DNA from: JAAXGI01 sp963579625
GTDB lineage: Bacteria; Gemmatimonadota; Gemmatimonadetes; Longimicrobiales; Gaopeijiaceae
Assembly: GCA_963579625.1 (NCBI GenBank)
Contig: CAUZHN010000003.1
Coordinates: 4,949 to 68,948 of the forward strand
DNA: 64,000 nucleotides
Reading direction: 5' to 3'
Shown piece after piece: positions 33,488 through 42,699 of this stretch. Position 1 is the first letter of the stretch; each line of letters starts with the position of its first letter. The notes beneath the pieces were generated by a model that ran no database searches, was not told where the DNA came from, and saw only the letters and a program-made list of their open reading frames with translations. Made by a program: the position numbers and the translations under genes.

Positions 33488-35647
33488 ATGACAACGTCGG
33501 TTCAGGGTCGCCGATCGTGGCAACGGATTGTTAGTGGAGCAGTGGTAGCTATAGCTGCCACTCTCTGTATGGCGGGCTCCGGCACTGCCCAACTTCAGGG
33601 GCTCGAAGATGGAAATTGGAGCTACCTGGGTGGAGGTGCCGGCCATACACGGTACTCTCCACTGAACCAGATCAATGCGAGCAACTTCGAGGACCTCGAG
33701 GTGGCGTGGATCTGGCGGGGGGACAATTTTGGTGGTGGGGTTGAGTTCACAATGCGATCCACCCCTAGTCAGGTGAATGGGGTGTTGTACACGGTGGTTG
33801 GCCAGCGGCGGCAGGTTGTGGCGATTGATGCGGCAACTGGAGAGACGCTCTGGACCTTCCGTGAGCCTGAGACCACCAGGTACCTGCGCTCTCCAAGGTC
33901 GGACTTCGGGAAGGGGGTTGCCTATGGGGAGCTAGAGGGCCGTGGAGTGATCTACATCTCGACCCCCGGATTCTTCCTCTGGGCGCTGGATGCGGCGACT
34001 GGCCGCCCGCTGGAAAACTGGGGAAGGCGGGTTCCTCTAGAGGCCTTTCCGGAGAGCGGTGTAGTCGACATGCTACCGGACCTCGTTGGGGACTGGGGCC
34101 CGTGGCAGGACTTCGTAGCCCAAGGAGGGACCTACGATCCGGACCATGGGATCCCGAGGGAACTTGGGATGATCACGGCGTCGGCACCCCCGATTGTAGT
34201 GAATGGGACGGTAGTCGTGCCCACCTCGCATCAGCCCAGTTACGCCCAGAGCCGGATTGAGAACGTTCCGGGAGATATTCAGGGCTATGATGCCGCGACC
34301 GGTGAGCGTCTATGGAAGTTCCACATTATTCCCCGTCCCGGTGAGGTCGGCCACGACACATGGGAGAACGACGCTTGGCAATATACAGGGGACATCTCGT
34401 CATGGGCTCCTGTATCTGCCGACCCTGAGTTGGGCCTCGTCTACATAGTGACCAACTCACCGACGGTTCAGGACTTCACGGGCCACCGCCCAGGAAACAA
34501 CCTCTTTGCGAACAGCGTGATTGCTCTCGACGTGCAGACAGGAGAGCGGAGGTGGCATTTCCAGATGGTCCATAATGACCGGTGGAACAACGATATACCC
34601 ACGGCACCCATGCTCATCGATGTGACAGTCGACGGGCGTGAGATTCCCGCCCTCATCCAGTATACGAAGATGGGGCTTGTCTTCGCGTTCAATCGGGAAA
34701 CGGGTGAGCCCATCTGGCCTGTCGAAGAGCGACCAGTTCTCCAATCGGAGGTTCCGGGCGAGTGGTCGCCGCCCACGCAGCCTTTTCCGACATTGCCGGA
34801 GCCCCAAGACCCGATCGTGATGAGTGGGCTGACTGAGGACTTCGTGATTGACTTCACACCAGAGCTAAAGCAACAGGCTCTGGATATCCTGAGCGACTAT
34901 CAGGTCACGAATCTCTACGCGCCAACGCTTCCCGAAAACCATCAAAATGATTACTTCGCCAACGTCAGTTGCTCCAGCGGGGTGAATATTCCCCATCCGC
35001 CGGTTGCCGATCCTACTACAGGTATCACTTACTCGACGCATACTCGAGGCTGTAGAGCTGCGGGACTGGTGATGGCAGGGGAGCTTTTGGACGTGGATAA
35101 TCCGGAATATGCGTCTTACTCTCCGGAGGGTTGGAGGGGAAGGGAACGTAGGACTCCCACGACGGGCACCACAGTCGCAGAGTTCATGCTAGGGCCTGGA
35201 GTCGGGCTGCCACGGATTGAGGGACTTCCGCTCTGGAAGCCTCCCTACGGAAACATGCTCACCGCTCATGACATGAATACGGGCAGACGCCTCTGGTCGC
35301 TTCCGGTAGGCCATACGCCCGAAAACATTCGTAACAATCCTCTTCTAGCAGGAAGGGATATCAATACTGGTGGGACTGGTCTCGGGATCCTTATGGTCAT
35401 GGGCGATCTCTTAGTACAGGCCCAGGAGGATTTGAGGGGTGAGGCGGAGTTGAGCGAGGACGGCATGCCGCTCCTCCATGCCCGTGATAAGCGGACAGGC
35501 GAGATCCTCGCAAGCGTGGAGGTCCCAGTTCCCGGAGGGTACGGGATGAGCAGTTGGATGCTTGATGGAAAACAGTACATTTTGATGCAAGCGGCTAGTT
35601 ATCGGCGGGGCATTCCGGGTACTCTCGTGGCCCTCACGTTACCCTGA
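33488..35647 (+). CDS. PQQ-dependent dehydrogenase, exported beta-propeller
   Basis: 719 residues. The signal peptide (VVAIAATLCMAGSGTAQ) is followed by an eight-bladed quinoprotein propeller. It opens WSYLGGGAGHTRYSPLNQIN and contains repeated blades such as VVAIDAATGETLWTF, ALDAATGRPLENWG, GYDAATGERLWKF and ALDVQTGERRWHFQ, the tryptophan-docking pattern of PQQ enzymes of the glucose/alcohol dehydrogenase group. It lacks membrane anchors and a cytochrome c domain, so it must pass electrons to a separate acceptor. ATG 33488 has AGGAGG directly upstream. The 310 bp between the tRNA and this gene hold an open but unconvincing N-terminal extension. Confidence 0.87.
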   Translation: MTTSVQGRRSWQRIVSGAVVAIAATLCMAGSGTAQLQGLEDGNWSYLGGGAGHTRYSPLNQINASNFEDLEVAWIWRGDNFGGGVEFTMRSTPSQVNGVLYTVVGQRRQVVAIDAATGETLWTFREPETTRYLRSPRSDFGKGVAYGELEGRGVIYISTPGFFLWALDAATGRPLENWGRRVPLEAFPESGVVDMLPDLVGDWGPWQDFVAQGGTYDPDHGIPRELGMITASAPPIVVNGTVVVPTSHQPSYAQSRIENVPGDIQGYDAATGERLWKFHIIPRPGEVGHDTWENDAWQYTGDISSWAPVSADPELGLVYIVTNSPTVQDFTGHRPGNNLFANSVIALDVQTGERRWHFQMVHNDRWNNDIPTAPMLIDVTVDGREIPALIQYTKMGLVFAFNRETGEPIWPVEERPVLQSEVPGEWSPPTQPFPTLPEPQDPIVMSGLTEDFVIDFTPELKQQALDILSDYQVTNLYAPTLPENHQNDYFANVSCSSGVNIPHPPVADPTTGITYSTHTRGCRAAGLVMAGELLDVDNPEYASYSPEGWRGRERRTPTTGTTVAEFMLGPGVGLPRIEGLPLWKPPYGNMLTAHDMNTGRRLWSLPVGHTPENIRNNPLLAGRDINTGGTGLGILMVMGDLLVQAQEDLRGEAELSEDGMPLLHARDKRTGEILASVEVPVPGGYGMSSWMLDGKQYILMQAASYRRGIPGTLVALTLP

Positions 35648-35699
35648 CTTCCCAGGGTATAGGAGCAGGTGTTTTAACCGGTTCAGTTGGAGCCGGATC

Positions 35700-35880
35700 G
35701 CCTATGTGAGGCAAGCGGGCAGGAGGCTGTCCAGCCTTGAGCCATGGTGAGAAGAGACGAGATGGCGTGATGTAGTGGCGAGTGAATGCAGGTGGTCATG
35801 CACCCTCGCAAATTGAGGTGCCCTTGTGCTAGCCACGAGACCGCCGGGCCCAGGGAGAGATCCCTGGGCTCGGCGTTGTT
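35700..35880 (+). ncRNA. Candidate structured non-coding RNA or leader
   Basis: The 605-bp gap between the PQQ dehydrogenase and the RnfD-like gene has no credible ORF but has stacked hairpins. They are AGGCT/AGCCT (35724-35737), GCCAT/ATGGC (35741-35766) and GCACC/GGTGC around 35800-35821. A nearly perfect 13-bp stem (35843-35855 with 35862-35874, loop AGAGAT) is followed by GTTGTTTG. The last could be a terminator. I do not recognise a known RNA family; tmRNA, RNase P and SRP signatures are absent. Strand is assumed from the T-rich end. Confidence 0.35.
35843..35880 (+). terminator. Strong GC-rich hairpin with short T-rich tail
   Basis: The left arm at 35843-35855 pairs with 35862-35874 over 13 bp (one G-U), with a six-base loop. 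It is followed by GTTGTTTG. It could end the PQQ dehydrogenase transcript (about 200 bp downstream of its stop) or an independent small RNA. The T tract is weak, so Rho-independent function is plausible but not certain. Confidence 0.5.
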
Positions 35881-36252
35881 TGCCAGCTATGACCGAGTGG
35901 GACCTCTTCTCCACCAGCTCAATCGTTTTTGGTGTACGATAAATTAGACGGAGGAGGCCCGCCCACCTGCGATCCGGTCGAGTGTGACTCAGGGGTGAGC
36001 GATGCACAAGCCGGCCATGGCTGACCAACGTTATCTGTGCGCTAACCCTGCACCTCTACTTGGCCGTGGTCGCCGACGCTGCTGGGTGTTGGGGTTAGTC
36101 GATGGAAATACACTTGAGGATGAAGCTCGTCCTCAAGGCGCTTCAACATAGTGATCTGGCAGGGGTAATCCCCGTCTTGGGGGTTGCCGGTGGCCATACT
36201 GCTCCGGCTCCGTTCGGAGCTCTGCGCGATTCCTTTCACGACCGTGCAAGCG

Positions 36253-37890
36253 ATGGTATCCGAAGGAAGGAAACGAGGTGCTAACCGGGCGCTCCGCAAG
36301 GCGGATCGTTCTAGGGGAGCTGGCTCCGGGACTTCGCCTGCCCTCGGGCAGGTGAGAGGTGCGCACTGGGTTCCAATCGCGATGACGATTGGGCTGCTTC
36401 TCCTCTCCTTTCTCCCCAGTATCGCGGAAAAGGAGGGTCTCGCTCGGTCCTTTTGGGCTGCTGCTGCTGCTCTAGTCGCGTGGCAGGGGTACCTGTTCCT
36501 ATGGATGCGAAGGGTTGCCATCGCTCCCACCCTCTTCATTTCGGCTCCGCGTCGGCAACACTGGCTGCAGGCGCTTTGCCAGCTAGCGGTATTCGTATAT
36601 TGGGGGTGGTACTGGCGTCCGGTCTATGACTTTGCCTGGCTCATTCTCGCGCAGCTCGTTTTCGCCTACTCCTTCGACCTCCTCCTCCAGTGGTCGAGGC
36701 GCGGAACCTATAGCCTGGGATTCGGGCCGTTTCCTATCATCTTCAGCATCAACCTCTTCCTCTGGTTCCGCGACGATTGGTTTTTCCTCCAATTCCTCAT
36801 GATTGCCGTGGGGTTCATGGGGAAGGAGTTTGTGAAGTGGCATCGGGACGGACGGCGGACCCACATCTTTAACCCTTCTGCCTTCGCCCTCGGGCTTTTT
36901 TCCCTGATCTTGGTCGCGACGAACACGAGCGACCTCACGTGGGGCGTGGACATCGCCTCAACCCTGACCCTGGCGCCGAGGATCTATCTATTCCTCTTCT
37001 TCGTCGGGCTTGTGGTCATGTACTTCTTCTCGATCACGCTCGTCGCCGCGTCTGCTGCCATAGTCCTTTTTGGCTTCAGCGGGCTGTATTCATGGTGGAT
37101 CGGGGTTCCGCACTTCATCGACTCTGAGATCCCGGCAGCGGTCTTCTTGGGGCTGCACCTCTTGGTGACCGATCCATCAACTTCTCCAAGAAGTCCGCCG
37201 GGGAAACTTGTCTTCGGGTCTCTTTATGGAGCAGGGGTCTTCGCTCTGTACGCTGGACTGGGCGCGATCGGGGCTCCAACCTTCTACGACAAGCTCCTCA
37301 TTGTTCCCCTCCTTAACCTGAGCGTCCAGCGCATCGATCAGCTGGTTCGATCGGTCCCCTACGGGTTGATGGTCTACGTGCCTGGCCAGATCTGGATGGC
37401 GGCACGGCATAATCTCCTCCACATCGGGGTCTGGATCGTCTTCTTCACGGTGATGACAGCCACGGGCCGAACGGATGGGAGACATGTCGGGGACTCCCTC
37501 CCCTTTTGGGAGGAAGCTTGTGCTGAGGGAAGTCCTTCGGCCTGTGAGGGACTCCTGCATCTCGAGTACACCTACTGTGCAGACAACTCGGGGTGGGCAT
37601 GCAATGAACTGGGAAGGCATCTAACACAGAGGATGATCACGGATCCAGATACGGATCTGGGACTCCGGTACTTTGCTCGTGCCTGTGAACTGCGATTCCA
37701 ACCAGCTTGCCTGAACGTCCTGAATCCGGACGAGGAGATCCATCGTGCGGATCCACGGGTGATCGATCTGCGGGTTCTCCTCAGGGAAGGGGGAGCGGGT
37801 CTGATTGACATGTCCGAGGCTGAGTTGTTCCGGCGCGCCTGTGATCACAATTGGACCTTTGCCTGTGAGCGAGTGGCACGTGCGTTCTGA
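36253..37890 (+). CDS. RnfD/NqrB-like polytopic membrane protein with C-terminal cysteine-rich Sel1 repeats
   Basis: About 545 residues. The first ~385 residues have roughly ten hydrophobic helices. HIFNPSAFALGLFSL and FLGLHLLVTDPSTSP followed by FGSLYGAGVFALY resemble the NQR2/RnfD/RnfE membrane family and the UnbU-type relatives near enediyne-like genes. I see no canonical covalent-FMN threonine motif. The last ~135 residues are cysteine-containing Sel1/Hcp-like repeats (FWEEACAEGSPSACEGLL; LRYFARACELRFQPACLNVL). The start is uncertain: TTG 36184 adds 23 residues. The stop overlaps the FGE-like gene. No other Rnf/Nqr subunits are nearby, so it is not part of a full complex here. Confidence 0.72.
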   Translation: MVSEGRKRGANRALRKADRSRGAGSGTSPALGQVRGAHWVPIAMTIGLLLLSFLPSIAEKEGLARSFWAAAAALVAWQGYLFLWMRRVAIAPTLFISAPRRQHWLQALCQLAVFVYWGWYWRPVYDFAWLILAQLVFAYSFDLLLQWSRRGTYSLGFGPFPIIFSINLFLWFRDDWFFLQFLMIAVGFMGKEFVKWHRDGRRTHIFNPSAFALGLFSLILVATNTSDLTWGVDIASTLTLAPRIYLFLFFVGLVVMYFFSITLVAASAAIVLFGFSGLYSWWIGVPHFIDSEIPAAVFLGLHLLVTDPSTSPRSPPGKLVFGSLYGAGVFALYAGLGAIGAPTFYDKLLIVPLLNLSVQRIDQLVRSVPYGLMVYVPGQIWMAARHNLLHIGVWIVFFTVMTATGRTDGRHVGDSLPFWEEACAEGSPSACEGLLHLEYTYCADNSGWACNELGRHLTQRMITDPDTDLGLRYFARACELRFQPACLNVLNPDEEIHRADPRVIDLRVLLREGGAGLIDMSEAELFRRACDHNWTFACERVARAF

Positions 37891-38896
37891 CTCTTCTCGT
37901 CGCTCGTCTCGTTCCAAGCCCGCTCAGGAAGGGCGCCGATTGCGGGAAGGTCAACTTCTGGCTGCTCGGCTTCCCTGGTTCCGTGGTGAGTTCGGGCTTG
38001 TCATGATGGTCCTGGCAGCCGCAGGAGTCTTAGTGTACCAAAACCGCGTCAGCGTCGCTCACGCTGAGGCTGGGTTTGCTCTCCCTCCACCCTCCGGTTC
38101 CGGAGAGCTTAGGGAGTTCCGAGCGGACGCCTGGTATCTTCCTGACGATGCCCTCCTCGGTTTCGTTGAGATTCCCGCCGGATCCTTCCTGATGGGGAGT
38201 GACCCCGTGGTCGATCCGGGAGCGTATGAGAATGAGCGCTGGAGCCTAAGTGAGCATCGGGGGAGAGTTGAGCTCTCTCCCTATCACATCGGGCGACTTC
38301 CGGTTACGGTCGCACAATTCAGGGCTTTCGTTGAAGACACTGGACACCCGGCCTCTCTAGAGGCGGTAAGCGGTCCGCTCCATCATCCGGTGGTCGGTGT
38401 CTCCTGGCCGGATGCGCTTGCGTATGCCCGTTGGCTCGAGGCCGAGCTCCGAGGTTCTCTGAATACCCCCCCTGAGCTACGTCGGCTCCTCCAAGAGGGA
38501 GCACGGGTGACCCCCCCTAGCGAGGCAGAGTGGGAGAAGGCGGCGCGAGGGGACGACAGTCGAATCTTCCCTTGGGGGGACGAGCCCCGCCGGGATCGGG
38601 CGAACTTCCGGGGTTCGGGTACCTCTGAGGTGGGAATCTTCGAGTGTCCGGAGTGTCCCTACCCGGTCAGGGACATGAGCGGTAACGTCTGGGAATGGAC
38701 ACGGAGCCCCTTCCAGCCTTACCCGTGGGACCCGGACGATACCCCGCATGATCTTGAGGCGGATGCTTTATGGGTCATGAGGGGAGGGTCCTTTAGTGAT
38801 GAGCCCCGGAACATCCGAGCCGCCGTACGGGGGGGGGCGGACCCCGGTGCCCGGCGCCCCTTCCTCGGGTTCAGGGTGGTGATAAGCTCCCTCTAG
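37880..38896 (+). CDS. Membrane-anchored FGE/SUMF1-like domain protein
   Basis: 338 residues from GTG 37880. An N-terminal anchor (FGLVMMVLAAAGVLVYQ, about residues 38-54) leads into a formylglycine-generating-enzyme-like domain: VEIPAGSFLMGSD, LPVTVAQFRAFVEDTGHP, HPVVGVSWPDALAYARWLE, PSEAEWEKAARG, MSGNVWEWTRSP and MRGGSFSD followed by LGFRVV. True FGE has an active-site cysteine pair in the final section; here it reads SFSDEPRNIRAAVR with no Cys, so sulfatase activation is unlikely. It is coupled to the RnfD-like gene and probably works with it at the membrane. Confidence 0.82.
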   Translation: MRSDSSRRSSRSKPAQEGRRLREGQLLAARLPWFRGEFGLVMMVLAAAGVLVYQNRVSVAHAEAGFALPPPSGSGELREFRADAWYLPDDALLGFVEIPAGSFLMGSDPVVDPGAYENERWSLSEHRGRVELSPYHIGRLPVTVAQFRAFVEDTGHPASLEAVSGPLHHPVVGVSWPDALAYARWLEAELRGSLNTPPELRRLLQEGARVTPPSEAEWEKAARGDDSRIFPWGDEPRRDRANFRGSGTSEVGIFECPECPYPVRDMSGNVWEWTRSPFQPYPWDPDDTPHDLEADALWVMRGGSFSDEPRNIRAAVRGGADPGARRPFLGFRVVISSL

Positions 38897-38975
38897 AGAG
38901 CATCCTGTTACGTCATTTGCTTCCCTGACACTGTTCCCGGATGGCTCCCGCGCCTTACACGATGGAGATTTTGCC

Positions 38976-40043
38976 ATGTCATCCGCACTTCGAGTAGCAT
39001 CTGCTGTAACGGCGATCGCGGCTATCACAGCGGTCTTGGATCCAGCCGCCGCCCAGTCCAATCCATATCGGCAAGTCGAGGCACCGATGCCCCCAGCGCA
39101 GATGAACGGAGGAGAGTGGGGCGAAATGATTCAGGTGCGGCTTGATTCCGAGGGCAACATCTTTGTGCTGCATCGGTGTTTCAAGGTGGTGCTCGGAGAT
39201 CCGGGAGTGGCTCCCGGCCATTCCGACGGACTGAGCGCTGATTGTTTCGGGGCATGGGCTGTCCACGCACCGATCTTGAAATTCGCTCCGTCCGGTGAGT
39301 TCCTGGCAAGCTTCGGCGTGGGAATGTTTGGTCGACCTCATGGCTTCGCGGTGGACCACGAGGGGAACATGTGGGTCACCGACGTTTCTCTTGTTCCTAA
39401 CCAAATGGGCGCTGTCGTCGTGAAGCTCAGTTCGGACGGTGAAGTTCTGATGACGCTTGGCACCCCCGGTGTCGTGGGGGAGGGTCCCGACACGTTCAAT
39501 CGGCCGAGTGGGGTTGCTGTTGCCCCGAATGGAGAGATCTTCGTCACTGACGGGGAAGGCCCCAATAACCGGGTGGTCAGGTTCTCCAGAGAAGGTCGGT
39601 TTATCACGGCCTGGGGAATGACGGGATCAGAGTTTGGTAACTTCAGCACCCCCCACGATATCGCTATCGATTCCCGCGGCCGCGTGTTCGTTGGCGATAG
39701 GGGAAACAGTAGAGTTCAGGTCTTCGACCAGGACGGCCATTTTCTTGACCAGTGGAGAAATTTTGGCCGTCCTAGTGGGATCTACATCAATACAGAGACG
39801 GATATGCTTTATGTGACCGACTCGACTTCGAACTCTACGAACAACCCAGGGATCAGGAGGGGGATCTATGTGGGGAGTGCGTTGACCGGCGAAGTTGCTT
39901 ACTTCATTCCAGATCCTGACCTCGATCTCGCAGACCAGACCCGAATTTCCGGCGCGTCCGGTGTGGCGGCGGACGTGACGGATACCGCGGTATATGCGGC
40001 GGATGTGGCTCCGCGCCAATTGCGCAAATACGTGAGGCCATAG
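38976..40043 (+). CDS. Exported NHL-repeat six-bladed beta-propeller protein
   Basis: 355 residues with a signal peptide (VTAIAAITAVLDPAAAQ). Repeats follow the NHL form: GRPHGFAVDHEGNMWVTD, FNRPSGVAVAPNGEIFVTD, FSTPHDIAIDSRGRVFVGD and FGRPSGIYINTETDMLYVTD. Such propellers are usually binding scaffolds or peptidyl-hydroxyglycine lyase-like enzymes; the substrate is unknown. It is independent of its neighbours (79 and 262 bp gaps). The downstream gap holds an 11-G homopolymer (40240-40250). Confidence 0.82.
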   Translation: MSSALRVASAVTAIAAITAVLDPAAAQSNPYRQVEAPMPPAQMNGGEWGEMIQVRLDSEGNIFVLHRCFKVVLGDPGVAPGHSDGLSADCFGAWAVHAPILKFAPSGEFLASFGVGMFGRPHGFAVDHEGNMWVTDVSLVPNQMGAVVVKLSSDGEVLMTLGTPGVVGEGPDTFNRPSGVAVAPNGEIFVTDGEGPNNRVVRFSREGRFITAWGMTGSEFGNFSTPHDIAIDSRGRVFVGDRGNSRVQVFDQDGHFLDQWRNFGRPSGIYINTETDMLYVTDSTSNSTNNPGIRRGIYVGSALTGEVAYFIPDPDLDLADQTRISGASGVAADVTDTAVYAADVAPRQLRKYVRP

Positions 40044-40305
40044 TGTCCCCCTGCACGGCTTTGTGGATAAGGACAGATTTCTTTTCTCCGTGATGCCCTG
40101 TGAGGAAGGGGAGATGCTCAGAGACCGAATCGAATGGTCTGGCCTCTGGGCAAGCGGGTTCCTCTTGGCGATCTTCTTCGACTGCGGCAGTTTGAGGTTT
40201 CCCCGGAAGTTCGATCCCTTTGGGCTGGATCCGATCTCCGGGGGGGGGGGAAGTGAAGGGTAAGAAGGACGCAGTCTCAAAACGCAGGCTAGAAGGAGAT
40301 GGAAG

Positions 40306-41397
40306 ATGACGCGGGATGATAGAATTCCGGTGGCAGTCTTGGGCGCAACCGGAAGTGTGGGGCAGCGATTCATTCAGCTGTTGGCCCACCATCCATGGTT
40401 CCGGGTGACCGCAGTCACCGCCTCGGAGAGATCGGAAGGGCGGTCGTACGGGGAAGTCGTTCGGTGGGCACAGGCCGAAGCGATTCCCGCTGACGTAGTG
40501 GAACTTCCCGTACTCCCGACCGAAATAGGCCCGGAAGTCCCGATTGTGTTCTCAGCATTAGACGCGAGCGTGGCTGGAACGGTGGAGACGGAGTTCGCCT
40601 CGGCAGGCGTGATGGTTGTAACGAACGCGGGAAATCACCGTATGGACTCTGACGTGCCCTTGCTGGTCCCTGAGGTGAACGCCACTCACTTGGAGCTGCT
40701 GAAGACACAGACCTTCCCGGATGGTGGAGGGATCCTCGCAAATCCGAACTGCTCGACAATAGGGCTCGTGCTTCCGCTCCACGCTCTCCATCAGGTCTTC
40801 AGCGTCCGAAAGGTAAACGTGGTCACGCTGCAGGCGATTTCCGGCGCTGGGATCCCCGGGGTGTCCTCGGTGGCGATTCTGGACAACGTCGTTCCCTTCA
40901 TCGGGGGAGAAGAGGAGAAACTCGAAAGCGAGACGCGAAAGATTCTCGGTCAGCTGAATGAGTCGGACATCCAAGAGGCTGACATAACGGTGAGCGCTCA
41001 GTGTACTCGCGTACCGGTTCTGGACGGTCATCTGGAGATGGTGTCTGTCGCTCTCGAAGGATCTCCCTCACCTGCGGACGTCCAGGAGGTTCTCTCTGCC
41101 TTCCGCGGAGAGCCCCAGGATCTCGAGTTGCCCTCGGCACCGAGGCAGCCCATCCATGTATTGGAAGAAGACAGTCATCCACAGCCGCGGCTTCACCGGG
41201 ACCTGGAAGGAGGAATGGCGGTGTCGGTGGGGAGGATCCGCGAATGTCCGCTACTCGGCACCAAGATGGTCGTGCTCTCTCATAACACGATCCGTGGCGC
41301 GGCCGGTGGGGCTATCCTCTGTGCCGAGTTGGCGGTCGCGCAGGACCGCGTTTCCGGAGTTCAGATTACCAGCTGGAGAAGGGACACCGATGACTGA
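40306..41397 (+). CDS. asd: Aspartate-semialdehyde dehydrogenase, archaeal/fungal-type
   Basis: Makes aspartate semialdehyde, the branch point to lysine (via lysA), threonine and methionine. 363 residues. The NADP site is VAVLGATGSVGQRFIQLL; the catalytic Cys is in LANPNCSTIGLVLPLH (about residue 148); the catalytic His lies in QCTRVPVLDGHLEMVSV. The sequence is of the archaeal/fungal subtype rather than the common bacterial Asd. AAGGAG lies 8 bp upstream of ATG 40306. The 3' end overlaps proC by 8 bp. Confidence 0.94.
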   Translation: MTRDDRIPVAVLGATGSVGQRFIQLLAHHPWFRVTAVTASERSEGRSYGEVVRWAQAEAIPADVVELPVLPTEIGPEVPIVFSALDASVAGTVETEFASAGVMVVTNAGNHRMDSDVPLLVPEVNATHLELLKTQTFPDGGGILANPNCSTIGLVLPLHALHQVFSVRKVNVVTLQAISGAGIPGVSSVAILDNVVPFIGGEEEKLESETRKILGQLNESDIQEADITVSAQCTRVPVLDGHLEMVSVALEGSPSPADVQEVLSAFRGEPQDLELPSAPRQPIHVLEEDSHPQPRLHRDLEGGMAVSVGRIRECPLLGTKMVVLSHNTIRGAAGGAILCAELAVAQDRVSGVQITSWRRDTDD

Positions 41398-42241
41398 CAC
41401 AGTACGGATTTCGAGCCAGATGATAGCAGTGCTGGGCGCCGGGAACCTGGGGTCGGCGATTGCTCGTGGGATTGTTCGCTCGGGACTTCGCCGGGCCGAG
41501 GAGGTGCACCTTACCCACCTCCAGCCAGAGGAGTTGGCCGATCTTGCGGCCCTAGGGTATCCGACCGGCAGTGACAACGTAGCGGCTGTGAGTAAGGCAC
41601 ATGTGATCGTCGTAGCGGTGCAGCCCCAAGACATCAAGGGTCTCTTAGCGGAGATCGTCCCGACGCTCGATCCTGAGCGCCACGTCATCGTTTCCACCGC
41701 TACGGGTGTTTCACTTGAGGCTCTTCGGAGGAGTGTGGGGGCTGAGATCCCGGTGATTCGAGCGATGCCCAACCTCGGCATCCAGACACTGAGTTCGATG
41801 ACCTGTCTTGCTCTCGAACGTGATTCAGAGCAGGTGCTCCCTGAGGTCCAGGAGCTCTTCGGTGGACTTGGAGAGACGATTCGAATCAAAGAGGAAAACA
41901 TGGACGCGGCGACCGCCCTTTGTGCGTCGGGTATCGCTTTCTTCCTCAGGGCAATAAGGGCGGCGGCCCAGGGTGGGATTGAGATCGGCTTCCATGCGGA
42001 CGAGGCTATCCGGATGGCGGCCCAGACGGCGAAAGGAGCTGCCGAGGTCCTCTTGGTGAATCGCAGCCATCCCGAGGTGGAGATCGACCAGGTCACCACT
42101 CCTAACGGGTGTACGATTGCTGGGCTCAACGAGATGGAGAATCGGGGCTTCACCTCGGCTCTCGTGAGGGGGATCGTGGTGTCGGCACAGCGAGCGGCTT
42201 CTCTCTCTCCCACGAATTCAGTGGAGTCCGGCGGCGGTTGA
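41390..42241 (+). CDS. proC: Pyrroline-5-carboxylate reductase
   Basis: Final step of proline synthesis. 283 residues from ATG 41390. The NAD(P) fold starts MIAVLGAGNLGSAIARGIV and continues with IVVAVQPQDIKGLL, VSTATGVSLEALRR and IRAMPNLG. The C-terminal dimerisation domain has ALCASGIAFFLRAI and TTPNGCTIAGLNEMENRGF (usual S-x-GGTTxxG loop, here varied). The open frame reaches 41156 but that part only overlaps asd. It ends in a TTGA overlap with the DUF2203 gene. Confidence 0.94.
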   Translation: MTDTVRISSQMIAVLGAGNLGSAIARGIVRSGLRRAEEVHLTHLQPEELADLAALGYPTGSDNVAAVSKAHVIVVAVQPQDIKGLLAEIVPTLDPERHVIVSTATGVSLEALRRSVGAEIPVIRAMPNLGIQTLSSMTCLALERDSEQVLPEVQELFGGLGETIRIKEENMDAATALCASGIAFFLRAIRAAAQGGIEIGFHADEAIRMAAQTAKGAAEVLLVNRSHPEVEIDQVTTPNGCTIAGLNEMENRGFTSALVRGIVVSAQRAASLSPTNSVESGGG

Positions 42242-42699
42242 TTCAGCAATTTTTCACAGTAGCCGAGGCCCAGTCACTGGTTCCCCGCCTCGAGAAGGCG
42301 TTCGAAGAAATCGACTTGCTTCGGCGGGAGCTCGAGCGGCGGATGGACTGTATCAAAATCCTTAATGCGCTGTGGGGATCGGCAGTCCGCGATCCGGGCA
42401 ATCCGGACCGAGATGAATTTCTGGCTGAGCGTGCTGCAGTGCGTACCATTATCCAACAGACCGACCGTCTGATAGAGGAGCGCATTCTCGCTCACGGGCT
42501 GCGGGTTCCCCAAGGCGGTTTCGAGCACGGTCTGGTCGACTTCCCAACCCGGCTTCAAGGTCGGACGGTGTACCTTTGCTGGAAACGGGGTGAGCGTGAG
42601 ATTGCGAACTGGCACGAAGTTGACGGAGGATACGCCGGTCGACGGTCACTCACAGACGATCTGGCTGAAGAGATGGGCGGGGAGATTTCACCCCACTAA
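42238..42699 (+). CDS. DUF2203 family protein
   Basis: Unknown function. 153 residues from TTG 42238, which overlaps the proC stop. The helical N-terminus (FFTVAEAQSLVPRLEKAFEE) and the conserved VDFPTRLQGRTVYLCWKRGE followed by WHEVDGGYAGRRSL match DUF2203, a small cytoplasmic family often found beside MATE or amino-acid genes. Its last ~110 bp overlap the start region of the MATE gene. Confidence 0.82.
   Translation: MIQQFFTVAEAQSLVPRLEKAFEEIDLLRRELERRMDCIKILNALWGSAVRDPGNPDRDEFLAERAAVRTIIQQTDRLIEERILAHGLRVPQGGFEHGLVDFPTRLQGRTVYLCWKRGEREIANWHEVDGGYAGRRSLTDDLAEEMGGEISPH

Noticed and set aside
35700..35880. tmRNA, RNase P, SRP RNA or a known riboswitch
   Set aside because: None of their conserved core segments is recognisable; kept only as a structured candidate.
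37880..38896. Active formylglycine-generating enzyme
   Set aside because: The active-site cysteine pair is missing in the final section of the domain.
40063..40263. 66-codon ORF before asd
   Set aside because: No signal, no motif, and it ends in the G-run; probably chance.
41251..42249. 332-codon minus-strand ORF over proC
   Set aside because: Antisense to a clear ProC; Ser/Arg-rich shadow.
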